The position numbers were made by a program, and so were the translations under genes. Below are positions 44,804 through 55,240 of a stretch of DNA of 64,000 nucleotides, in pieces; the stretch's first letter is position 1, and each line of letters begins with the position of its first letter. The DNA lies in contig MPUH01000004.1 of assembly GCA_001970955.1 (NCBI GenBank), positions 62,001 to 126,000 of the forward strand, in the 5' to 3' direction. Below the pieces are notes generated by a model. That model was given only the letters and a program-made list of their open reading frames with translations, did no database searches and was not told where the DNA came from. This stretch comes from Stentor coeruleus (taxonomy: Eukaryota > Ciliophora > Heterotrichea > Heterotrichida > Stentoridae).

Positions 44804-45367
44804 TTACGTATTTTTCACTTTAATCTCTTGGACTCCTTTCAAATAATTCATCGATAAACGTAAAGCTTCTTCTAAATATTGTTCTCTATCTTGACATTTC
44901 AATAAGTGACTTATCAGCACTTGATTAAAACTAGTTACTTCATTGTACATATTTTCAAGTTTCTCAACAGTGTTTTCTAATACCCCATTGTTCTCTCGAA
45001 GTTTACGAATTTTTGTAAGGATTTCGTCGTTTGGATTTTTATAGTTTTTGCTTGAAGAGTTTTTTCTTTTGATTTGAGACAATTGATCAGGATTATCACT
45101 TGTAAAAAGTGGATGATTGAATATATAACTATCTCCAGGCTGTTTATGGAAATCGTACATGTTTAACTGGCGAATAAAACTTGAAAAATTCTTATGCTTG
45201 AAATACACTGGTAGCACATCATTCATAAACACAGGCAAATTGAGGATTTCAAAAGCTTTACCTTGATTAATCCATTTGATTATGTCCTGATAGTTTGAGT
45301 TGTTAAGAATATCAAAGATTTTCACTAAAAATGAGTTTGCGCATCCACTTGCTCTCTTACTTTTCAT
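44804..45367 (-). CDS. Small HSF-type DNA-binding protein
   Basis: 187 residues. Residues about 8-100 form a heat shock factor DNA-binding domain (winged helix): FLVKIFDILNN, IIKWINQGKAFEI, VLPVYFKHKNFSSFIRQLNMYDFHK (recognition helix with the invariant SFIRQLNMYxF core) and the wing (GDSYIFNHPLF). Then a basic linker (KRKNSSSKNYK) and a coiled coil at about 115-180 that corresponds to the HR-A/B trimerisation region. It lacks a long activation tail; animal HSF1 has over 500 residues. Expected to bind nGAAn-type elements as a trimer; whether it acts as activator or repressor is open. The start MKSKRASGCANS gives a short basic leader. Confidence 0.9.
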   Translation of the reverse strand: MKSKRASGCANSFLVKIFDILNNSNYQDIIKWINQGKAFEILNLPVFMNDVLPVYFKHKNFSSFIRQLNMYDFHKQPGDSYIFNHPLFTSDNPDQLSQIKRKNSSSKNYKNPNDEILTKIRKLRENNGVLENTVEKLENMYNEVTSFNQVLISHLLKCQDREQYLEEALRLSMNYLKGVQEIKVKNT

Positions 45368-46108
45368 TATAACAAGTCAAGTAATAAGCATCTTCACCAT
45401 ATTACCAATCAAATAAAGGTAAAGATATACAAACATTGATGATTTTTTTAGAATTTATACGATTAGGATATTTTAATATTGATTTTTGGATGATTTTTGT
45501 TTAGAATTTCACATATGATAATCGCCTTTTTTTTAGAATTATGCTATAAATCTTAGGGTATTAGATATAGTTTTTATTTGAACCTTTTTATTATATATGG
45601 AAATTCTAAATCTTAAACTAAGAATATTTTATATTGAATATTTTTAGAAGTGCAGTTTTTTTTTATAGAAAGAAAAAAATTTTTTTTTTTAGGACAATTG
45701 TTGAATAGGATTTTTATATGATGCGATTTTATAAGATATAATTGGATAGGGTTATATGGTTTTTATAGTTGGGTTTATAGGGTTTTGGATTTTTTAGGGT
45801 TTAGGAAAGAAATTTACCGCATTTTTGTTGGATATATAACAGGAGTTGAAATTGGAAAGGATTTATGTTTATTTTTTTTAGAGGTATAGGATAAAGATAA
45901 GGTTAAGAAGATATTTTGATAGAAATAAGTGTTTATATATAAGTTGTAATTATAAGCATGAGAAAATTATCTTTTCCAATACTCCCATATGTACACACAA
46001 AATAAAACTTAAACCCAAAATCCTATCTCATAATCATTCATACCATCTCAAAAATATCCTAAAAAATTAAACCTTTTCAAGCACATATCTTTATAAAAGC
46101 AATAAATT
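45368..46108. other. Intergenic spacer with skew switch
   Basis: About 740 bp between divergent genes. G/T-rich on the plus strand to about 45940, then C/A-rich to the next start. It includes a run of T and A (45655-45690). No gene seen. Confidence 0.6.
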
Positions 46109-46843
46109 ATGAGTTCTGCTTTCCAAGAGAGATTTAAAAACCGAGTTAATTATATAGGCAAGCAAGGGGTAATCGAAATCGAAAACTCTACTGGGATTCA
46201 AAAGCCCCTTAATAGTCAGATATTTGACACCCCATTTCAGCCTTTAAAAGCTGCGCCGCTAGTCGAAAAGATTATCGACAAATTTAATGCTACATCATAT
46301 GAGATTCCTACAAGTCCTGGACCTGCAGAAATAAAAATCCCTGAAACTCAAGTTCGTAAGCAGACGCAATCAGCGAAGCCTTACTTAAACACTGATCAAC
46401 AAACCCGTACAGAAATGCCTACCCAACAAAGTTTCAAAAATTTTGGGGAATTCAAGCCTTATACTCTCCAAGACTACAAAACTATAAAAAGTGATAAATA
46501 TTATGAACTTGGAGGTTTAGGACCATCTAATATTGGGTCTGAAGAGTGGAAAAAGAAAAAAGAAATGTTTGAAAAACGACTTTCTTATGGTAAACAAGTC
46601 ATGCAAGTTAACTCAAATCTGCCACCTTCATCTATGAGAAAACCATTTAAAGAACCAGATATAGAAGTTAGTAAGTCTGAAAGGACTAGACAGTTCGTAA
46701 GAGTAATCCCAAGACCTTTAATTAAAGACAAAAAATTGAACTGTGAGTCAACACCAGCTGTATCTTCTGTGCTTGAAGAACTTGAACAACAACATTTAGC
46801 TTATAAAGCTTCTTTACAGAATTTATGGACTGAATACAAATAA
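46109..46843 (+). CDS. Conserved-looking hypothetical protein (YTLQDYK / LGGLGP motif)
   Basis: 244 residues, mostly polar and probably disordered, with one compact segment at about 135-175: KPYTLQDYKTIKSDKYYEL, then GGLGPSNIGSEEWKKKKEMF. The alternation of aromatic, Pro and Gly residues followed by a charged helix looks like a conserved motif of ciliary or centrosomal proteins, but I cannot name the family with confidence. N-terminal region has several Pro-flanked stretches; the C terminus ends in a helix (SSVLEELEQQHLAYKASL). No signal peptide or membrane segment. Confidence 0.75.
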   Translation: MSSAFQERFKNRVNYIGKQGVIEIENSTGIQKPLNSQIFDTPFQPLKAAPLVEKIIDKFNATSYEIPTSPGPAEIKIPETQVRKQTQSAKPYLNTDQQTRTEMPTQQSFKNFGEFKPYTLQDYKTIKSDKYYELGGLGPSNIGSEEWKKKKEMFEKRLSYGKQVMQVNSNLPPSSMRKPFKEPDIEVSKSERTRQFVRVIPRPLIKDKKLNCESTPAVSSVLEELEQQHLAYKASLQNLWTEYK

Positions 46844-47786
46844 TTAATTGTATAAGTTAAGTAGTTATAAACTGTTATTTGAAGAATACTCAGTTTAGAT
46901 TTTATTTAGATGAAGAATATTAGTGGGAAAATAGTTTTTATAATGGCTTAATGGGTTGAAGGAGTTATGTAGTTAATGATATGATAATAAGGAAATATAA
47001 GGGAAATATTTGATTTTGTAAAGATGAGAATTAGAAGTTTAGGGTTATAAAGAAAGATTTGTGTTTAAAACTGGTGGGCTGGGTTTGTGTTAAGAGGATT
47101 GAGGAAGAATTTTATTATAATGAGAATATGCGATTATTTTTTATTGATAAGATTAGAATAGATTATGTTGGTATTGTTAGATTCAGATTGTAATTATTTA
47201 ATTTTCATGCATTCTGTTAAGTATTATGACTGTATCATTATTCTAACTGTGAGCATTATCCATTTGTATATACAATATGATGAATATTATAAGTATTTAT
47301 ATGCATTGTTATACTAAATGATTCATAAAATTTAATTAATATACTTATAAAATTTATTTAGTTTATTAATCTAGATATTTTTTAGAATTCTCAGATAATA
47401 ATTTACGATATAAGTAATTTCCCTATATATTTTGTAATTATTTTGCACTTTTGATGCTATAAATGTGGAGTTATGGTAAATATTTGCTTTTAGGTTTCTA
47501 TGTATTGAAATTCTTATTAAAATAATTTGTACGAATAATTTTCGTTTATTGTTTTTGACGTTTTTAAATGTTATTTTGAAATAGCTGGCTTATATAAAAA
47601 ATAATTTTTTATTTATTTTTTGCAGTAGCTAATACTTTTTATTTTTTATAGTATTCAAAGATATTAAAATTTGTTTGCACTGAAAAAATATAGTCAAAAT
47701 AAAAATATACTCAAAATCTTCTTTCTATATAAATATTCTTATATAACATACTTTCTCTAACTTTTTATCAATTCCTATACATATAT
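46844..47786. other. Intergenic spacer with skew switch
   Basis: About 940 bp between 3' ends of two convergent genes. G-rich on the plus strand to about 47180, neutral AT-rich in the middle, C-rich from about 47690. No gene or repeat seen. Confidence 0.6.
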
Positions 47787-48863
47787 TTAATCTTTAATTT
47801 TAATAAAAGATAAAAGAAAATCTGCTTCAGAGTCTGAAATAAACGAGTGGTTATCTGTCTTGCTTGTATTCATCAAAGGTATATCATAACTCGTATCAAA
47901 TTTCATTATTTTTTCAATTAATTCATCTTTATCATTTGCTTCATTTAAAAAAATGCTTCCCTCAACATCCTTCTCAAAAAATTTTATTTTCCTAATTTCC
48001 GAGTTGTAAACCTTTTCAACCGGGTAGCCATTTCTCTCTAAAGCAAGTAATAATCCCATCATTTTTTTAGCTTTGATTTTATAGCATTTTGTTTCATTAC
48101 TTTGCTTTTTCAATACTTCCATATACTTTTGATTTTCCTTATATAATTTGTTTATATCATCATCACCTTGATGCAAACTTTTATCAACAATTTGTAGATA
48201 TTTAATCGACAAATCATTGTATTTTTTATTAGAATCTTGAAGTTTGCAAGTTAGATTCTTGTTTATTTCGAGTATTTTCCCAATTTCATTTGTAAGTTCG
48301 CATTTTATGTTTTCGAGCTCACATATTTCGCATGTTTGCTTTTTTAAGGTAATACTTTGGTACGATATCACATTTTCATATTCTTTTTTAATAACTTTAA
48401 GAACCAAACTGAATTCTTTGTCTTTATCAATTATTTCTTCAAAAACTCCTTCACATGCTTCTAGTTTTTTCTGTAAATTATTTTGTCCTTCAATAATTTT
48501 TATCATATCAGAAACACTATTACATGCTTGGCTCTTAGCCTCTAAAATATTTCCACTTTCATATGAAACTTGCGAATTAGAATAATGAAGTTTTTTATCT
48601 TGACTTTTAGGATCATAATTAATAACCTGCTTTTTACAGTAGGAAAGCATCGGTTTTTTTTTACTGCTTTCTATTTTTTTATATGATCTCACATGAGATA
48701 TAGAATAAGGGGACATGGAAGATGTTTTGATATGTGGTAACTTTTTTTCTGATATTTTAGGAATATCTATGCTATTGTTCAGTGTTAATTTATCTTTATG
48801 CAATGGTCTGGGTCTCTGAGACAGTTTTTCAGTTGGATATCTTTCCTTCATGGCATTGGACAT
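47787..48863 (-). CDS. TSNAXIP1-like coiled-coil protein 1
   Basis: 358 residues. A basic, Ser-rich N-terminal 100 residues (TSSMSPYSISHVRSYKK) is followed by a coiled-coil core at about 120-290 beginning EACEGVFEEIIDKDKEFSLV and LKVIKKEYENVI, which resembles the N-terminal domain of TSNAXIP1-type proteins, and ending in the family-specific LLALERNGYPVEKVYNSEI. Two clear paralogues lie downstream at 50529 and 52281; this one is on the opposite strand and its tail (DTSYDIPLMNTSKTDNH) differs. TSNAXIP1 relatives are ciliary or microtubule-linked in animals; that role here is inference. Confidence 0.75.
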   Translation of the reverse strand: MSNAMKERYPTEKLSQRPRPLHKDKLTLNNSIDIPKISEKKLPHIKTSSMSPYSISHVRSYKKIESSKKKPMLSYCKKQVINYDPKSQDKKLHYSNSQVSYESGNILEAKSQACNSVSDMIKIIEGQNNLQKKLEACEGVFEEIIDKDKEFSLVLKVIKKEYENVISYQSITLKKQTCEICELENIKCELTNEIGKILEINKNLTCKLQDSNKKYNDLSIKYLQIVDKSLHQGDDDINKLYKENQKYMEVLKKQSNETKCYKIKAKKMMGLLLALERNGYPVEKVYNSEIRKIKFFEKDVEGSIFLNEANDKDELIEKIMKFDTSYDIPLMNTSKTDNHSFISDSEADFLLSFIKIKD

Positions 48864-50528
48864 AATACTTTTATTTAAAGGCTGAAATGGAATGTTCTTA
48901 AATCATCATTAGCCAGAATCTAAAATACCTTAAAGCTATTACGGTTTTAATTTAGATATATATTTATTAGAAAATCATCCTAACAAACATAAACTAATTT
49001 TTTAAAGGGCATGAATACTAGGAAATCAGATTATTATTATAGATATAAATTTTAGATATAATTTTTATTGGATGATATATATATTACTACATCTAGTTAA
49101 GTTGTATAATAATTATTATATCAAATGGGAAAATATTAACTCGAAAATGTGCTTTAGAATTTCCCTCCAAGATATTATAGGTTTATATTATCATATAAAT
49201 TACTTTAAAATGCTTATCATATATTTCGTTTTTGCTTTTGTTTGCTAAAATATATTGGAGTTAAGCTTTGATTATTTTTAGGAAGATTGAGTATAATAAA
49301 TTTTACAACCTAAAAAAAATAACTTTTTGAGGTTAGTCAGCTTTTTACTTTAAATCTTCTTATTATATCAAAAAATTACCTATGGTCGCTTATTTGCATA
49401 TATAATACAATTTATCAAGCATTTACATATTACTTCGAGCTATAAGATCAAAAAAAAGCAAGTTACGATATAATAGATTGTTAATTTTATATCTAAATCA
49501 AACATATACTATTATTATTATCAACTAAATGCCATACCTTTCATTATAATACTTTCTTACTATCCAAATGACATTTTTTAACTTATATTATTAGCATATA
49601 TAATTTTATCAATCAGAACATCATTGTTTTACAAGAAAAAGTCATATCTCGCATCCAAAATTGCAATACATAATTAAAAAGTCACAGATTTCTAATATAC
49701 CAATTTAAATTACTAAATAATATTTTTTTCTTCTTTTCTATCCTTAATATCATATGATTCATATATAAAACCTCCTTCTGAACTAGTTATTATGAGAATT
49801 TGGTAATGCAAGTCCAGGGTCATTTTCCTTTTATGCTAATAATATTTTTTCCCAGTAATAATATTTTCATAATCAATATCATCAGGAATATTTTTAAACT
49901 CACATCTAAATAATTTGTCTTGACAGAGTATAATTTTATTACTTTGGAATTTTATATTTTATTCGATAAGTACTGATAAAACTAAAAAAATTCCTAAAAA
50001 GTAAATATAAGTTTTAGTATGATCATTATCTATATTCAGATATTTTTAATAGCCCAATTAGCTAAGTATTATTTTTTTATTATACAATATAATATACTAT
50101 TCAAAAATAAATATCATTACATTATTAACTTTTTTAATATAATTGATATAGTTATTTATTAACCTAAAACAACTCAACTATACACCTCAAAAATCATATC
50201 TGCCAATCTTAATCCTTTATCAATCACATAATAAAATATCAAATTCCATTAAAAACCATAAAAGCCATGGCAAAATTCCTAACCCTACAGTTTTTTCCAT
50301 CAAATAAATTTAATCATCATTGGCAAACTGTCATATCCTACATCTCAATTTAAAACAAAAAAAATCTCAATCCAAAATCCTAAAACCTCAACCTATTATT
50401 CTCCCCTAATATCCCTACAAAAAGTATTAAACATTCTAAACTCATATACAAAATCATATCTAATCCTATACAAATCCTAATAAAAATTCTTATTTTTCTC
50501 CTCATCTTCTTTTCCAATAATTCCAATA
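48864..50528. other. Long spacer between coiled-coil paralogues, with a gene relic
   Basis: About 1.66 kb, A/T-rich. It contains the relic listed at 49795-49950 and a C-rich last 400 bp before the next gene. The rest shows no gene. Confidence 0.5.
49795..49950 (-). pseudogene. Relic of a fourth TSNAXIP1-like paralogue (3' end)
   Basis: On the minus strand the reading FRCEFKNIPDDIDYENIITG can be seen, matching the tails of the two downstream paralogues (KEEVPDDTDYEDLCSGK and DDDEIPDNTDNENIVSK). A stop follows soon, and another lies about 20 codons before, so only a fragment of about 150 bp is recognisable. The similarity is short; it could be chance but the shared [VI]PD[DN]xDxE[DN] string and the place within the same gene family cluster argue for a relic. 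Confidence 0.45.
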
Positions 50529-51629
50529 ATGTCTAAATTCACAAGACTTGGCTCACTCCCTGGTAAAACCAGAACAGAGCCTAAAAAAGTTAAACATGAA
50601 GCAACATGTTCATTAGGAAGCATAGATTCTTTTGACCCAAAAAAAACATCCATAACAAAACTTACACCCATTACAACTTCTCCTTATTCCTTTGCTTGCT
50701 CACAATCAGTAAAGAGCTTAAATAAAATCAGTATGCAAAACAAAATCAAACTCAAAAAAGACTTAAAAATTCGAGGTGAATGTGATAAAAGCCCAATAGT
50801 AGGTTTAAAAAACAAACATTATACATCATTTTCCTTTTTAAGCATTGAAGAAGTTGCTGGGCATGAAGAAAAAGAAAATGCTGAAACTAAAGATGAAGAA
50901 ATACTAGAGAAACTTATGTCAATAAAAGAAGTCGAAAATAAATTCGAAGCTGTTATCTCAGCTTTTGACCAAATCTTACAAGAAAAAATCCCTTATAACA
51001 AAACTTTATTGTTTATAAAAACTGAATATGATAGCAATATATTGAAACTTACAAGAGAAATTGAAGAAAACAAGGTTAATATATATGAATTAGAAAAGTG
51101 CAATAAATTTTTATCCCATGAGCTCCAGAAACTTATGAGCATTCACAAAAAAAGCTCGACAGATTATCAGGATTTATATACAAAATACACAAAAGTGTCG
51201 AATTCATTAATCAAAGCTTCGAATATTGACTTTGATAAGATTGAAAAAACAGACAAAAATTGGAAAAGACTTTTGAAACAAAATAAGCTTTATGAACATA
51301 GTTTGTGTAATTTAACTGAAGATTTAGAGTATTATAAAGGAAAAGCTCAGAAGCTAAGGAGTATTTTGTTAGTATTTGAAAAAGAAGGGTTTAAAGTTAA
51401 AGAAGTATATGAGACTAAAGTTAAAGATAAGAAATCTATAAGGAATGTTGGGAGTAAAGAAGAGGTACCTGATGATACTGATTATGAGGATTTATGCTCT
51501 GGAAAAGCAAAAAGTAGGAAAAGACCTGAGGATGTTCCTAGGTTGGAATTGGCGGAAGTGGTACAAAGTTCTAATAGAACTTGTTTATATAATTCAGAGT
51601 CTGTTTCTTCAGAGATGTCGATGATGTAA
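50529..51629 (+). CDS. TSNAXIP1-like coiled-coil protein 2
   Basis: 366 residues, paralogue of the proteins at 47787 and 52281. Basic leader, then core with FEAVISAFDQILQEKIPYNK and LLFIKTEYDSNILKL (TSNAXIP1-like helix pair), long coiled coil to about 290, the conserved ILLVFEKEGFKVKEVYE, and an acidic-to-basic tail with VPDDTDYEDLCSGKAKSRKR, ending Ser-rich. It shares the tail motif with paralogue 3 and with the relic at 49795. Probable cytoskeletal protein; partner unknown. Confidence 0.75.
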   Translation: MSKFTRLGSLPGKTRTEPKKVKHEATCSLGSIDSFDPKKTSITKLTPITTSPYSFACSQSVKSLNKISMQNKIKLKKDLKIRGECDKSPIVGLKNKHYTSFSFLSIEEVAGHEEKENAETKDEEILEKLMSIKEVENKFEAVISAFDQILQEKIPYNKTLLFIKTEYDSNILKLTREIEENKVNIYELEKCNKFLSHELQKLMSIHKKSSTDYQDLYTKYTKVSNSLIKASNIDFDKIEKTDKNWKRLLKQNKLYEHSLCNLTEDLEYYKGKAQKLRSILLVFEKEGFKVKEVYETKVKDKKSIRNVGSKEEVPDDTDYEDLCSGKAKSRKRPEDVPRLELAEVVQSSNRTCLYNSESVSSEMSMM

Positions 51630-52280
51630 TGGAATTGTATGATTAATATTTATAAGGTAATTATGTGTTTTGATGCAGAATTTGAGCTTAGGACGTAGAG
51701 TTTTTTTAGTACTTTTTTTCTTGAAAATATTGAGAAAAGGAAAATTTTTATAAGGGTTTATGATGAGATTTGGGTTTGTTAGTTATAATATAATAGTAAT
51801 AAATCCAAATAATCTTCAAATGACTTAAAATCAAACTAAATCATAAATTAACTTAATATATTATTTCATAAAATATAACTCTAAACCTAAAAACTCTAAA
51901 ATTAAACTAATATCTCATACTCTGTTTCCAATTGAAAATCTTACTTTAAATATATTATTTAAGAGCTATCAACAAAAAACGATTAAGGAAAATCTATAAA
52001 AATTAACTAAGAAAATCTATGAATAATTTCCTTTAAATTACAATAAGAAAAATTAAAAAAATATTATAACCATGCAGATATCGTATTTGAAAAAGTATCA
52101 TATAATTTATAATATAAAATCTCAATATCTAATATTAAATTGTTGAAAATATTTTCTTCTGCCCTTATATAGTTTATTCAATTACATTTTTATTAATTAT
52201 TTACTAATATGGAATATTAATCCAAACCTAGTTATTTTGTTGAGATTATTTGGGTATTTATAATAAGATTAATACTCGAA
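51630..52280. other. Intergenic spacer
   Basis: About 650 bp between two same-strand paralogues. G-rich to about 51780, then A/C-rich. No gene or repeat seen. Confidence 0.6.
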
Positions 52281-53384
52281 TTGTTATTTCATTATAATAT
52301 TCAAATAATAGCCATGAGACTAAATTCACTTGCAGAAAACCGCAAAAAGCCTATACCTATAGGAAAAGATGAATTTATGATTTGCATAGCATCGTCAAAT
52401 TTACTTAAGCCAACAACATTGAATAAACCTAGCAAAAAAGTTTCTGATATGTCTGCTTCTCCGTTTGCTGTGAGAAAGTCTAATTCAAAGAAAATCCTAA
52501 AGAATATCAAACTTAGCAAAAAACTTGCAGCCAAGAATAATCCAGAAGATCTCAACGAACCAGAAAAATCTCTTTTTTTATCCTCAAACAAACTTCTCTC
52601 CTCATTTTCATATCCAAAACTCGAAGATTTTTCTCAATTTTCAGAAAAAGAATCCATAAAGCTCAAAGCATCAGATATACAAAAAAGACTAAACACCGCC
52701 TCATCTAAAACCAAAAGAGTTGAAATTTTATCCGAAATCATCTCAGAAATCGCTGAAGACGACCTTATAAATGGAACAATTTTAAAAACAATTAAAAACG
52801 AATATGAAATCACTATGGAAGAAATGCAAAATGTAATAAAAAAACAAGAACATAATATTAAACTTCTTGAACAAGGTAAGTCATTTTTATCAATTGAAAT
52901 CGGCAAGCACATAAACCAAAACAAAAAACTTTCAGCCGATTACAAAACACTGTTTAATAAATATATAAAACTCTGTAATAACATGTTAAAAACATCAAAA
53001 TTTGATATACAAGATTTAGAACGATCAGAAGAAAACTGGAAGAAAATCATAAACCAAAATGTGAAACTAGAAAATACTTTGGCAGCAGTTGAAGATGAGT
53101 TGGATTATTTTAAAGATGAAAGAAAAAAGGTTAAAAGGATTATTAGTATGCTTGAGAAAAAAGGTGTTCCTATTGGGGATTTGTATTATAAACAATGTAA
53201 TACTAATAAATATCCTTTGAAATTAGATGATGATGAAATTCCTGATAATACTGATAATGAAAATATTGTGTCAAAGAGAACTAAGATTATTAAGAAACAT
53301 AGTAGAATCCCAGTGCTTAATATTGGAGATATTAAAATACATTCTAAGAGTTCTGGATCTGAAGCGAGTTCGATATCTTTTTAA
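52281..53384 (+). CDS. TSNAXIP1-like coiled-coil protein 3
   Basis: 367 residues from the first ATG; the next Met (MRLNSLAENRKKPI, at 52314) aligns better with the basic leader of paralogue 2 and is a likely start too, giving 356 residues. Core: RVEILSEIISEIAEDDLING and ILKTIKNEYEITMEEM, coiled coil to about 300, then IISMLEKKGVPIGDLYY (matching the family string) and the tail IPDNTDNENIVSKRTK. Ends Ser-rich (SKSSGSEASSISF), like paralogue 2 (SESVSSEMSMM). A probable cytoskeletal or ciliary scaffold by relation to TSNAXIP1, not shown directly. Confidence 0.75.
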   Translation: MLFHYNIQIIAMRLNSLAENRKKPIPIGKDEFMICIASSNLLKPTTLNKPSKKVSDMSASPFAVRKSNSKKILKNIKLSKKLAAKNNPEDLNEPEKSLFLSSNKLLSSFSYPKLEDFSQFSEKESIKLKASDIQKRLNTASSKTKRVEILSEIISEIAEDDLINGTILKTIKNEYEITMEEMQNVIKKQEHNIKLLEQGKSFLSIEIGKHINQNKKLSADYKTLFNKYIKLCNNMLKTSKFDIQDLERSEENWKKIINQNVKLENTLAAVEDELDYFKDERKKVKRIISMLEKKGVPIGDLYYKQCNTNKYPLKLDDDEIPDNTDNENIVSKRTKIIKKHSRIPVLNIGDIKIHSKSSGSEASSISF

Positions 53385-53962
53385 GTTAGTAAGTTTTAAG
53401 ATTATGTGAAAAGGAAATGAGTGATGGGGGTTTTGATATTGTGTAGAGTTAAATTAATAGTTTTGATAAGTTTGATAATGGTGTGGTAAATTATAATGGA
53501 TTTGAAAGATTTAGTGGGGGTATAGGAAATTTTGAATTTTTACTGGGTGAAATAATGGGTTGATGTAAAATATTTGTGGGTGTATAGCAGTTAAATGTAT
53601 TATATGATGAGGAATTTTAAAGAAAATATTAATGCAAAAATATAATATTTTATAAAATTATTGTATCAGGCCTAGTAAATTTGGATTTAATCAATTTACA
53701 AGCTATAAAGATAAACTGTTACCAATAAGATTTTTTCAGCCTAACTACCACAGCAAAGATCTAATAATAAAATACCCACAAACCTACATATAAAGTCTTC
53801 ATAATATTAGTAAAACTAATCTTAATAAAAAATCATTACATCTTTGATAATTCATATACAACAATCATACAATTCATATTCTAAAATCACATCAAAATTC
53901 AACTACATTAAAAAATCCTAAAACTTTCCCTATCAAGTAAAAATAATATATTAAATACATAC
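53385..53962. other. Intergenic spacer with skew switch
   Basis: About 580 bp. G-rich on the plus strand to about 53620 (GTGATGGGGG near 53422), C-rich from about 53690. Lies between two convergent genes. Nothing else seen. Confidence 0.6.
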
Positions 53963-55072
53963 TTAATTAGGAGGTAAATCATTAAGAATACTAACAAAAG
54001 GTGTTGCATTCCTAGAATCTTTTAAAATAACCGAAACATCCTCATAATCCGCATCCGACATTACTTCATCATATAACTTGACAAAATTAAAATCTTTTCC
54101 TTGATAATCGTCAAGTTGTTCTTCTTTCAAAGGTCTTGGCTGGTCAACTTTTATTAGCTGATATTTTTCTTCTAAAAAAGATTTATCAATTTCAATACCT
54201 TTTTCCTTTAATTTCTTCTCAAAAAACATTATCGATTTTTCTGTCTCAAGTAACAACAAAGTTTCTTCATAATTATATGTGAAATCAACACCTACACTTA
54301 ACACAAGATAAACCATGCATTCATAAAACTCTTTAAAATTTTTCTTTTTATTAGCTGCGGCTAGTATTTGAACAGCATTTTCACCTTGTTTGTTTAGCAA
54401 ACGAAAATTTGCTTGACATGTTGTATGAAGAAATCTAATCATTGTGTAGTTACATGTTCGGCATGAGATTAAAGGGCAATTTTCTCCTGTAGTTTCATTT
54501 TGGTAGTCAAAATCTAAGGCAATTGGAATGAAGCTTTTTTCTTTATAGTATTTATAGATTCGAGAAATTATATTAAGATTTCCTAATTCACATGCTCTTT
54601 GGACAGGAGTATATGTTGAACCTATTATTCTAGATTTTCTCTCTTCAGTATTATTAGTGAAATTTAAGCTTTCCACAACTTCTTCTATAACAACTTCTTC
54701 TGAACAAGTTTTTTCATATATTGGTAGATAATAATCAAGTATATCAGGACAGTTCCTCATACATATAATTTCAATTGCTGAGGTTTTTTGCTCATTAAAT
54801 ATTTTTTCCATTGAATCAATACTAGCTTTTAATGTTTCGTGTATGTATTTAAAACATTCTAATGAGTTGTAAAATAATGCTAGAATAAGAGCGTTTACTT
54901 TAAGATCTTTGATCTTGAAATATGGACTGTCTATATTTGTTATATTTTTTTTAAAGTCTTCTGTTAAAGTCAATATTTCTAGATTTATAAGGATGTTTTT
55001 TTCTATACATGTTTGAACTTTAAAGAATATTGATTCTTGCTCAGGTGACTTTTTAGAATAACAAGCACCCAT
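53963..55072 (-). CDS. Ankyrin-like protein with N-terminal lipidation motif
   Basis: 369 residues. It starts MGACYSKK: Gly2 and Ser6 fit N-myristoylation and Cys4 fits palmitoylation, so membrane anchoring is likely. The body is helical with ankyrin-like stretches (about 60-100: VNALILALFYNSLECFKYI; about 160-180: YTPVQRACELGNLNIISRI; about 205-240: CPLISCRTCNYTMIRFL, NKQGENAVQILAAANKK). Repeats are divergent and I count three or four. The C terminus is acidic and ends with DSRNATPFVSILNDLPPN. No catalytic motif. It may be a membrane-attached scaffold; its 3' neighbour is a coiled-coil gene and its 5' neighbour a membrane protein, with no clear link. Confidence 0.7.
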   Translation of the reverse strand: MGACYSKKSPEQESIFFKVQTCIEKNILINLEILTLTEDFKKNITNIDSPYFKIKDLKVNALILALFYNSLECFKYIHETLKASIDSMEKIFNEQKTSAIEIICMRNCPDILDYYLPIYEKTCSEEVVIEEVVESLNFTNNTEERKSRIIGSTYTPVQRACELGNLNIISRIYKYYKEKSFIPIALDFDYQNETTGENCPLISCRTCNYTMIRFLHTTCQANFRLLNKQGENAVQILAAANKKKNFKEFYECMVYLVLSVGVDFTYNYEETLLLLETEKSIMFFEKKLKEKGIEIDKSFLEEKYQLIKVDQPRPLKEEQLDDYQGKDFNFVKLYDEVMSDADYEDVSVILKDSRNATPFVSILNDLPPN

Positions 55073-55240
55073 TTATGCTAATTTTTTTAAATCCCGAAAT
55101 TTGATTAGAGTATGGCAAGATTTTAAAGTTTTATAAAATTATGAACGTACTAAGTACAATCGGAAAATGGATAGTTTTAAATTTTTATATTGATTTAAAC
55201 TCACAATAATACCTAAATTTTAAAGCTTTATAAGTTTATT

